Assembly (NCBI RefSeq): GCF_030272615.1
Contig: NC_081414.1
Location: 339,802,502-339,866,501 of the forward strand
DNA: 64,000 nt
Direction: 5' to 3'
Source: Cryptomeria japonica
Lineage: Eukaryota; Streptophyta; Pinopsida; Cupressales; Cupressaceae
Of the stretch, positions 55,009-64,000 are shown in pieces. The notes under the pieces are model-generated. The model saw nothing but the letters and a program-made list of their open reading frames with translations. It was not told the DNA's origin and did no database searches. Positions within the stretch are counted from its first letter, which is position 1. Every line of letters begins with the position of its first letter. The translations under genes and the position numbers were made by a program.

Positions 55009-55204
55009 AAGTACTCATAGCCCTCCTATTAATCCGTTTAATCATTATTTTGTCTATTTATGATCTTTGGGGTATTGTTATATCGATCCATGAAAATGGT
55101 CGATCTGACGTCATTGAGTAGACCCTCCTCACCCTTCCAGGTAACCATATTGTTCTGATTGACCGCCATGTTGGCTTCCCAGTTAGCTAGACCATTAGCT
55201 TCAT
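54679..55204 (-). mobile_element. Insert L, 5' segment
   Basis: Start of L as seen on the minus strand, bordering the G gag near 55205. 55045-55204 reads IIHEANGLANWEANMAVNQN then MVTWKGEEGLL, which resembles the last motif of a LINE-type RNase H (h.EAN..A..lA), with Asn where Asp is usual. If real, L begins with the truncated 3' end of a LINE. The exact 5' junction and a TSD could not be fixed. Confidence 0.45.
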
Positions 55205-55404
55205 GAATAATTCAATCACATGTTGTTTTGGCACATCCCACTAGAATTTCTTGATAAGGTATCACCACCTTTGCAAGAAGTTAGCGAAATTTTCTATAGG
55301 CCTCTGTTTCATGTTACAAAGGTTCATCATAGAAACAACATTGACAATGTTATAAGCATAGTGGGCCACAAAATTTTCTACTGAGTCTGAGAAGGAGGTG
55401 ATAG
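55205..55404 (-). pseudogene. G Gag capsid fragment
   Basis: Reads TSFSDSVENFVAHYAYNIVN, MMNLCNMKQRPIENFANFLQ then RWWYLIKKF.W and PKQHVIELFMK, the middle of the Tat-type capsid domain. It matches the B gag block SYNIRHPVTMIELCNAKQK at the same place. Bounded by D (TSD GATAG, 55400-55404) and insert L. Confidence 0.8.
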
Positions 55405-56459
55405 TGTAGGTCCTGGGGACAACTGAGAGGTGGGGGGGGCTAAATCAGTTGTCGAATAAATTCAAACCAAAATCTTAAGAACCAACTTATTGCTTAATAC
55501 CGATAAGACAGTTAATTGTGCCGGTAAACAATGTTAACAGGAAATGCTATACCGGTAAGAATTAATGCATGAAACATAAGCACAAAGTCAACCACAACAC
55601 ATGACATGAATATTTGTACATGGAAACCCTATAAGGGGAAAAACCACGGTGGGAAACCTTACCCACAATCAGATGATACTACTGCAGATAGTAAGTGTAC
55701 AAGAGGGGTCTGCACATGTAGAAAGGCCAACAGCCTAGAGCTCACTACTCAAACACAAATGGGATTCACACTAACTACATATGGATGGTTAAATCCAATG
55801 AGAATGTAGTGCACAAAATAGCATCTTTATATGCTAGATTCAGTACCGGTGTAATGCTAATATGCTTCTACAAAAACCTAGCTTCACCTTCAAATGATGT
55901 CTTCATGTATATCTCTGCTTAATCTCACATATACCTTCTTATATTTCTTTTCCACATTCCACACTTGATCTTACAAATAAGATCTTACATTTATACCATA
56001 CCCTAAGACCAATTTTAGTAGGTCGGCTCTACAAGATATTACAATAAAACATTTTACAAATAATACAATAACCAATGCAAAAACCAATTGAGCATGTCGG
56101 CTTAATGCATTTACAACAATAATAAATCATCTCCATAGTGTGCCATGCTGATCTGGAAAAGATAAACCTGCCAGTGTAACCCTAGATAACTTGGACCTAT
56201 TTGCCGGTGAAAGCAAATATGCAAATAAGAATATACCAATGATATTACTTCAAGGAAAAGTGTCCACATGATGTCTTTGACATTACCAAGTGTCTTCCAT
56301 GTCATTGCAGGTACCGGTGAACATTATATCCTGTCGATTAACCATATACTGGTGATTGTTGAACAGTTTACTAATTACCAATGAATGTTGTTGGATCTCC
56401 AAAGTAGGTGTGTTAGCAGGTGTTGACATCAATGACAAAACCATACCAAAATACCAACA
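55405..56459 (-). repeat. D 3' LTR
   Basis: 1055 bp. Minus strand TGTTGGTATTTTGG...CCCAGGACCTACA. Paired with 61048-62099 with only a few percent of differences. Confidence 0.96.
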
Positions 56460-56472
56460 ATCTCCCCCTTTG
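56460..56472 (-). other. D polypurine tract
   Basis: Minus strand CAAAGGGGGAGAT before TGTTGG. Identical with E over the surrounding 35 bases (56454-56488). Further GGGGGAG words at 56543, 56681 and 56754. Confidence 0.85.
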
Positions 56473-56839
56473 GCATTGATGGCAACACAAGATGGAAAAA
56501 CCATCAACGTGCCAAAATAGAAATGCCAAATACAAAAACCAATTCTCCCCCTGGGAGTAATATGTGTTTACCCAAAGATTTATTTTCAATAACAATCTCT
56601 CATACCAATCTCTCTTCAAAAAGATAATGTATTTTTCCATATATCTCTCCCCAAAGTTTTTCCATATATCTCTCCCCCTTTGACATCAAATGCCAAAGTC
56701 ACAAAAAGGTCAAGTTCATACAAAATACCAATCAATTCAATATACCAACTACTCCCCCTGAGAAGTAGCTTTCTCATCAAATACTGGAATAAAAGATTTG
56801 TCCATTTAATTTTGTCGGTTGATGACAATCATCAACTGT

Positions 56840-58597
56840 CTAAGTCTCTACCGGTGGAGGTAGGACTCCGAGCTGATCTCTGAGATACTCAAAAGTTTCC
56901 TTAGGCAAAGGTTTTGTAAAAATATCTACAAGTTGTTCTTTAGTATTCACATAAACCAGTTTTATTTCTTTTTCTTCAACTTTTTCCCTTAGAAAATTTA
57001 GTTTGATAGAAACATGTTTTGTTTTAGAGTGTAATACTAGATTCTTAGATATATCAATTGCTGCAGTGTTATCACAATATATAGTAATAGGTTCCTTGCA
57101 TTTTACCTTTATGTCTTTCAACATTTGCTTAAGCCAAAGTACATGTGTACAATTTGTTGCTGCTGCAACATATTCTGATTCTGCATTTGATAAAGATTTA
57201 CAACTCTATTTCTTACTTAACCAAGAAACTAATCTCTTTCCAAGAAAGAATGCTTCTCCAGTGGTGCTCTTTCTATCATCCACATCTCTTGCCCAATTTG
57301 CATCTATGTATGCATATAGATCAAAATTTTCATCTTTAGGATACCATAATCCAAGATTTGTTGTGCCTTGTAAGTACCGGAAAATCCTTCTTACTGCTAA
57401 TTCATGATTTTCCTTGGGATTACTCTGAAATCTAGAAACTATACATACTGCATTCATAATATCAGGTCTGGTTTGTGTCAAATACAGTAAACCTCCTATC
57501 ATAGATTTGTATCTAGTTGGATTAACAGGTGTAGATTCATCCCTTTGAGATAATTTGTCATTTTTAGTCATAGGTGTGCTTATCGGTTTAGAGTTCTCCA
57601 TCGCAAATTTCTTGAGTAGTTCTTTCAAGTACTTAGATTGACTCAAAAATATGCCTTTATTAGTCTGTAAAATCTGCAATCCTAAAAAGAATTTTATTTC
57701 TCCAATCATAGACATTTCAAATTCATGCTGCATTTTAAGAGAAAATTCTTTGCATAATCCATCTTCTACTCCAAAGATTATATCATCAACAAATACTTCC
57801 ATAATCAAAATGTCATCATTAGTTACTTTGTAATATAAATTGCTATCTGCATTTCCTTTAGTAAAACCAATTTTTAAGAGATACTTATCCAATCTTGCAT
57901 ACCAAGCTCTTGGAGCTTGTTTTAGTCCATACAGAGCTTTTCTTAATCTGCAAACCATATCATTGTTATCTGTCAAAGAAAATCCATCAGGTTGTTCAAT
58001 ATAAACTTCTTCTTCAAGATCTCCATTCAAAAATGCACATTTAATATCCATTTGATAAACTTTGTAATCCTTGTGAGCTGCAAAGGCTAAGAATAACCTA
58101 ACTGCTTCAATTCTGACTACCGGTGCAAAGGTTTCATTGTAATCAACTCCTTCTTTCTGAGAATATCCCTTACACACTAGTCTTGCTTTATTCCTAACAA
58201 CCTTACCATCTTCATTGAGTTTGTTTCTAAATACCCATTTGGTTTCAATTACATTTTTATTTTCAGGTCGGGGAACTAATGTCCAAGTATTATTTTTCTC
58301 AATTTGTCCTAATTCTTCTTCCATAGCTTTAATCCAAAATTTATCTTCACATGCCTCATTGATAGATAATGGTTCAATTTGAGAAATAAGACATACCTCT
58401 TCATTTGCCAATCTTCCTCTTGTCATGACTCCTTTAAATTTGCTTCCAATTATCTGATCTTTAGAATGATTCAATCTTACATACTGGGGTGTCTTAGTCT
58501 GTTGTTGTTCTTCAATTACTGTGGTATCTTCTGATGATATCGGAGTAACTGGGTCATCATTTTGTACCAGTGGATTTACTGTTGGTTCATTTGTCAT
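56840..58597 (-). pseudogene. D reverse transcriptase and RNase H
   Basis: 57206-58597 is open for 463 residues: [80 protein letters not shown] and FVDDIIFG with the catalytic pair intact, then [13 protein letters not shown] and [16 protein letters not shown]. RNase H follows across one stop: SNAESEYVAAATNCTHVLWL, IYCDNTAAIDIS, HSKTKHVSIKLNFLRE and DIFTKPLPKETFEYL. All in one frame. The enzyme core looks chemically complete. Confidence 0.93.
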
Positions 58598-59632
58598 AAT
58601 TTATGTTACCGGTTCAGAGTCTATATACCTTGAGGTTCCTCTGAATTGTTCATCAATCTTTACATTTGTACTCTCAACAATTTTCTATAATCTTTTATTA
58701 AAACATCTATAAGCTTTACTCTTAGATGAATAACCAAGAAATATTCCTTCATCACTTCTAGGATCAAACTTGCCAATATACTCATCTCTTCTAATATAAC
58801 ATTTACTTCCAAAAATTCTGAAATACTTAAGAGTAGGAGTATTACCAAACCATAGTTCATGAGGGGTCTTACCGGTTTCACCTTTGATGTGAACTTTGTT
58901 GAATGTATAGATAGTAGTGCTTACTACCTCTCTCCAGTACACATGTGGTAGATTTGCTTCTGATAACATACTTCTTGCTGCATCCAAAATAGTTTTGTTT
59001 TTCCTTTCAACAACTCCATTCTGTTGTGGTGTCCAAGGTGCTAATAATTGTCTTTTGATTCCATTCACTTCACAGAATGTATTAAAATCTCTAGATGTGA
59101 ATTCTCCTCCTTGATCAGTTATTAAACATTTAATTTTCTTACCGGTTTCATTTTCAACTATTGCTTTGAATAGTTTGAAGTTCCCAAATGCTTCTGATTT
59201 TTATTTGAGAAAAGTAACCCAACACATTCTAGAATAATCATCAATAATTAGCATGAAATATCTATCACTTTGTAAGCTTTTAGTTCTAGCCAGACCACAT
59301 AAATCAGTGTGAATTAAATCAAGAGCATTATTGGATTTTTCTGGAATACTTTTGAAACTAGCTCTAACCTGTTTTCCAAATTGACAATCCTTGCAAATTG
59401 TATTCTGAGGTTTCACAATTTTAGGTAGATCTCTAACTGCCTTAGAAGTACTGATTTTTACCATGCAATCAAAATTTACATGACATAGTCTCTTATGCCA
59501 TAGCCAACTTTCATCTATATGAGCAATTAAGCATGCCTTTTCACTGTTATTCAAATGAAAGATATTACCTCTAGTCTGATTACCGGTTGCAATTTCCAAA
59601 CTAGTTCTATTCATGATTTTGCATTTTCCATT
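58598..59632 (-). pseudogene. D integrase
   Basis: HHCC module (WLWHKRLCHVNFD, NTICKDCQFGKQ), then IHTDLCGL, ITDQGGEF and NGVVERKNKTILDAARSML carry the three catalytic carboxylates. Then YTFNKVHIKGETGKTPHELW and FDPRSDEGIFLGYS. Stops at 59200 and 58684 and near 58600, in one frame with RT. Confidence 0.92.
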
Positions 59633-60990
59633 TTAAATTGTAACTGAAAACCTTTCTCAACTAATTGACCAACACTTAAAAGATTATGTTTTAATCCTTC
59701 AACATAGTAAACGTTGTCAGTGTTATGTTTACCATCAAGAGATATTGAACCCTTACCTTTGATTGAACAAGCTTTGTCATCTCCAAATCTTACTAAACCT
59801 CCATTGTATTCTTGAAAGTTCAAGAATTTACCTTTGTCTCCAGTCATGTGATGTGAGTATCCGAAGCCAATAATCCATTCATCCTTTGATTCAACTTTAG
59901 TTGCTAGGACTTGTTCTACCGGTGGAGCAATAGGTACCGGTTGATCTTCTGTTATAGCAACAAAGACCCATCCATTGTCTATTGGATCCTCATTAGAATC
60001 ATCAGTCACACCTTCATCAGCAATGTAACAGGATTTATCCTTGTTTTTCTTAAATCTGTATCTCTGATATTTGAGATTAGGTTTGAATGTTCTTCTAGCT
60101 TCTTCTCTTAGTCTAGCATGTCTATCAGGGCATCTTGAAGCCATATGACCAATCTTATTGCAATTGAAACATTTAAAGGGTGCTTTACCTTCATACTTAC
60201 TTCCAATTGGACCTTTTGGCATTTTTCTTGCAAATAGTGCTTCAAGTTCTTCAAGCTCTTCATTCTCCTTTATGGTTTCTTCAAGTTCTCTTGCATAAAA
60301 GGCTCTCCAGTCTGATTTTTCAAAAGATGGAGTAGATGATGTTGATGCTTTGAAGGCCAAATCAGTTTTTATAGCAATAGGACCAAATTCCTCTATTTCA
60401 AAAGCTAAAAGTTTTCCAATTAATGTATCCCTAGTTACTGATGTATTAGGCATTGCTCTCAACTCATTAATAGTAGTAACCTTCATTTTATATGCTGGTT
60501 GCAAACCTCTTAAGATTTTTGAAACAATCTCATCTTCACTGAAGGTTCCTCCACAACATTTGATACCTAAAACAATTTCATTTACTCTTTCCATAAAAGC
60601 ATAAATTCTTTCATCTTCTTCCATTTTCAGATGTTCATACCTGACTCGAAAGCTTTCAAGTTTTGCAATTTTGACTATGGAATCACCTTCATTCAGTGTT
60701 TCCAAATGATCCCAAATAGCTTTTGCAGTAGATCTATCTGATAATCCCATGATTTGTTGATCTGATAATGCGCTCAAAAGTGCTTCTCTTGCTTTGCAAT
60801 CATTTTCTTCATCTTTACCTAAAGTAATAGGAGCAGGCTGACTAGCTACAACAGCAGTATAACCAGTCTTAGTAACTTCCCAGATGTCTTTACCAATGCA
60901 ATTCAGATGTGTCTCCATTCTGATTTTCCATATTCCATAGTTGGTTCCATCAAGTTTAGGACTATCCTTCCTGAAATAATTAGTAGACAT
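59611..60990 (-). pseudogene. D Gag and protease
   Basis: 459 open residues from ATG 60990 (MSTNYFRKDSPKLDGTNYGI), 57 bases inside the LTR. The copia Gag core has WDHLETLNEGDSIVKIAKLE, an intact knuckle CFNCNKIGHMASRC, and a protease that reads WIIGFGYSHHMTGD where WIIDSGCSHHM is expected, so the catalytic Asp is lost. After YYVEGLKHNLLSVGQL a one-base deletion near 59632 shifts the frame into integrase. The product would form the particle. Confidence 0.93.
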
Positions 60991-61026
60991 TGGATCTCCT
61001 TAAGTTGTTAAACTTCTGCAAAAGAG

Positions 61027-61047
61027 GACCAATTCTCTGATACCAAT
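61027..61047 (-). other. D primer-binding site
   Basis: Minus strand ATTGGTATCAGAGAATTGG next to the 5' LTR; initiator methionine tRNA type. Confidence 0.85.
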
Positions 61048-62099
61048 TGTAGGTCCCGGGGACAACTAAGAGGGGGGGGGTGAATTAGTTGTCTAATAAA
61101 TTCAAACCAAAATCTTAATAACCAACTTATTGCTTAATACTGGTAAGATAGTTAATTGTGTCGGTAAACAGTGTTAACAGGAAATGTTGTACTGGTAAGA
61201 ATTAATGCATGAAACATAAGCACAAATTCAACCACAACACATGACATGAATAATTGTATGTGGAAACCCTGTAAGGGGAAAAACCATGGTGGGAAACCTT
61301 ACCCACAATCAGATGATACTACTGCAGATAGTAAGTGTACAAGAGGGGTCTGCACATGCAGAAAGGCCAACAGCCTAGAGCTCACTGATCAAACACAAAT
61401 GGGAGTCACACTGACTATAGATGGATGGTTAAATCCAATGAGAATGTACTACACAAAATAGCATCTTCGTATGCTGGATTCAGTATCGGTGTAATGCTGA
61501 TATGCTTCTACAAAAACCTAGCTTCACCTTCAAATGATGTCTTTGTGTATATCTTTTCTTAATCTCACATATACCTTCTTATATTTCTTTTCCGCATTCC
61601 ACACTTGATCTTACAAATAAGATCTTACATTTATACCATACCCTAAGACCAATTTTAGTAGGTCGTCTCTACAAGATATTACAATAAAACATTTTACAAA
61701 TAATACAACAACCGATGCAATAACTGATTTAGCATGTCGGCTTAATGCATTTACAACAATAATAAATCATCTCCATAGCGTGCCATGCTGATCTGGAAAA
61801 GATAAACCTATCGGTGTAACCCTAGATAACCTGGACCTATTTGCCGGTGAAAGCAAATATGTAAATAAGAATATACCAATGATATTACTTCAAGGAAAAG
61901 TGTCCACATGATGTCTTCGACATTACCAAGTGTCTTCCATGTCATTGCAGGTACCGGTGATCATTATATCCTTCCAGTTAACCATATACTGGTGATTGTT
62001 GAACAGTTTACTGATTGCCAGTGAATGTTGTTGGATCTCCAAAGTAGGTGTGTTAGCAGGTGTTTACATCAATGACAAAACCATACCAAAATACCAATA
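61048..62099 (-). repeat. D 5' LTR
   Basis: 1052 bp. The outer end reads CCAATA on the plus strand where CCAACA is expected (terminal TG to TA on the minus strand); the TSD GATAG confirms it. Confidence 0.95.
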
Positions 62100-62104
62100 G
62101 ATAG

Positions 62105-63122
62105 AACCTCAGGGCAAGGATGAGAACCATGCAAGAGCGTCTCCCATGAGACTATTTGGGAAGAGCCTTCAAAGATATAAATCATTATAGGAGACTTCTT
62201 GGCATAGAATATGAAACTCACGGACATGGTCTCTGGGGTCCCCTTGGCCCTCATACTTCGTGAACTTAGGTATCTCAAACCCTAGTGGATAAGGTACAAC
62301 TGATATCGATGGGTCATAAGGAAAAGGACAAAATTCCTCAAACAAACATGGTTTTTTTCTTGTTAATCCCTTCCTTCATGGTTTTGATGATGTTTTTCAT
62401 GTCCTGGATTTCCTTGATGATATCTTGTTGTGGATTTTGGACATGGTGGATTGTGTTTGTCCTTAATATCAAATGATTCATGGAATGTGTACCACCACCA
62501 CTAATATATTGATATGATGAAAAAGTGGGGATGTGAGATGTGATGACCGATGTAACAGGGACTTGAGTGACAATTGGTTGCAAACCGTGAATTGTTGTAA
62601 TAGGAGGAAGAGAAGCATAGATGAATTTAGCGACATTATTGAGAGGAATGGAGTATTGTGGAATAGAGACATGTGGTTGAGTAGAAGAAGATGGCATATA
62701 AGCATGTTGGAGAATAGATGTGATCGGATTGGATATTAGCATGGATGTCAAAAAGGAAGAAGGTGGGATAGAAACCACGGGGATGGATACTATGGGTGCT
62801 ATTGATTCGGGTTGAATGATAGGTGGGGGTGTGATTGATTGGGGTTGAAGGATAGGTGTGATGATATGACTAGGAGAAAAATCTCCTTATGGTTGTTGAT
62901 TAAGAATGGATCTATCAAAATCAAGGGGAAGGTGAGCTCCATTTTCAAAAAGAGTATTTAGAAGAACACTAGGTATGTCGGATGGATTTCTCCATCATTT
63001 CTTGATTGTATGAATCTCCTAGAAACGTTTGCACTTCTAGGGAGAGATTATCTTGATGCACTTTGTGTAGGGTCTTGATATAGGACACTAATATCTAGCA
63101 TGCCATATTATTGTTCAGCCAT
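62105..63122 (-). pseudogene. G Gag N-terminal part
   Basis: Proposed start ATG at 63122 (MAEQ, with a stop soon after). 62338-62778 is an open stretch rich in Pro, Ser, Ile and Thr that ends in a helix (QQDIIKEIQDMKNIIKTMKE). Then in another frame FEIPKFTKYEGQGDPRDHVR, EFHILCQEVSYNDLYL and LFPNSL...ALAWFSSLP, the Ty3 gag core. It continues after D at 55404. One or more frameshifts near 62340. Confidence 0.78.
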
Positions 63123-64000
63123 CTTTTCCTTTTGAGATCAATTTATGACCATACAAGAATAACCTTAGAAAGATTTGTTAGAAGAAATTTTTTTGTGAAA
63201 GGACTTAGCTAAGACTTTGATATGATTTGGGTCTGATGAAATTAGATAGATTAATTGATGGGATCCTTGGATTAGGATACGAATTTGAATAAGATTGCAC
63301 CTTAGTCCTTGGATGAGGATTTTAGGTGGGAGATGTTGATGAAACCATAAGAAAGGTAACAACTGAGTTGGGTTAAAATTTAGACCTTAGGATAATGATC
63401 AAACTCTCTTTTCTACTAAGGATTGAGTAATGAGCCAAAGAAAAATAAATATGTAGGATAAGAGTCTTGATCAACTCAAAGGATGAGGAAAAGGTACTTG
63501 GGGGAGATTCTTTCCCAAGTACAAAGGCCAAATGATTAATTGATTAAGGATGAGGTCTAAATCGAACTTCACAAGGCATAAAACCTTAGCGTGAAGTTGA
63601 TTTGATTGAAGGATGATTGATTAAGGATGATTGATTGAGGATTAATTTGATCAAAGATGATTGACTAAAGATTGATTGATGTGCTCAGTCCTTGGAAAAG
63701 GTTGATGATGAGAGATCAAATAAGGGTGATAGTGATGACTAGAAGAACTTGATGATTACATTATCCTTGATATGGAAGTGACTCAATAAGAAATAGGTTT
63801 GGATGGAAAATTGTATGAAGGTATGCGACCACCATGATTTTGACGATAGTTGGTATTGAAAGATAAGTTGGATCCTTGGAGTAAAGCTCAGACTCTTAGT
63901 TCATCACTAACATCAAACTCATTTCTATTACCATGAATATAATCATGATATTGGTGAAAAAAGGTCTTATGTTTGAGCAAGAGTTTGTGGTTGGTATACC
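63123..64000 (-). other. G 5' leader, no gene seen
   Basis: Upstream of the proposed G gag start. No open frame is convincing. Short GATTGATTAAGGAT-like repeats occupy about 63594-63690. The primer-binding site and 5' LTR of G would lie beyond 64000 or are too decayed to recognise. Confidence 0.5.

Larger units (their letters stand above)
55400..62104 (-). mobile_element. Element D: full-length Ty1/copia, TSD GATAG
   Basis: Minus-strand element at 55405-62099 (6695 bp) with LTRs at 55405-56459 and 61048-62099 and TSD GATAG at 55400-55404 and 62100-62104. Best-preserved element here: one frameshift and a handful of stops over gag-pol. Inserted in the G gag. C (16359-17403) is a solo LTR of the same family. 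Confidence 0.97.

Noticed and set aside
1-64000. CRISPR arrays, tRNA, rRNA, bacterial-type operons
   Set aside because: No regularly spaced identical repeats, no cloverleaf or rRNA-like sequence, and no ribosome-binding-site-led gene clusters. All repeats are explained by LTRs, microsatellites or element leaders.

Overview
The window is a large-genome seed plant (possibly a conifer or other gymnosperm, which the sequence alone cannot prove). It holds no ordinary host gene, rRNA, tRNA or CRISPR array. Nearly all of it is a nest of decayed LTR retrotransposons, which I label A to H, plus a non-LTR-like insert L. Boundaries come from LTR pairs (TG...CA ends), primer-binding sites, polypurine tracts and 5-bp target-site duplications (TSDs).

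Layout. The outermost host is G, a Ty3/gypsy element of Tat type on the minus strand. Its gag begins at about 63122 and its pol ends near 6590. It is cut into pieces at 62100-63122, 55205-55404, 9266-13955 and 6101-7829. Copia element H (1-6100, minus, truncated by the window edge) lies beside or in its 3' end. A solo LTR of the H family (7830-9265, TSD TGAAT) interrupts its pol, and full-length copia D (55405-62099, TSD GATAG) interrupts its gag. Insert L occupies the G gag (about 13978-14666, 46588-48003 and 54679-55204). Inside L sits chromovirus A (14667-46587, plus strand, TSD TTTAC). A carries solo LTR C (16359-17403, TSD GTCCT) and the giant Tat-type gypsy B (18326-41255, minus, about 17.2 kb without its guest). 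Inside B lies non-autonomous element F (32122-37868, minus, TSD GAGGA). The longest chain is therefore G > L > A > B > F. L also contains the scrambled complex E (48004-54678), same family as F, flanked by a 330-bp direct repeat.

Two things stand out. First, B carries on the strand opposite to its own transcript a gene with its own TATA box, a short first exon, a phase-0 GT-AG intron and a long second exon (20655-23052) encoding a plant-mobile-domain (PMD) type protein. The gene has about 30 nonsense codons in exon 2, 25 of them TAG, and no frameshift. Second, the E/F family has no reverse transcriptase or integrase. It has a coiled-coil/CCHC Gag-like ORF followed by an internal TATA box and a second large ORF of unknown function. 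TATA-to-ATG spacing is 148-149 bp in both copies although the promoter sequences differ. So two element types in one window carry passenger genes with apparent private promoters.

How the parts work together. D supplies a complete Gag-Pol plan, and its PPT/LTR junction is identical to that of E over 35 bases, so a D-like element is the natural candidate for mobilising E/F in trans. All elements here are broken by stops, frameshifts or lost catalytic residues. I made all counts and junction placements by eye. Coding boundaries are approximate to tens of bases; LTR and TSD boundaries are given to the base where the two copies could be compared.
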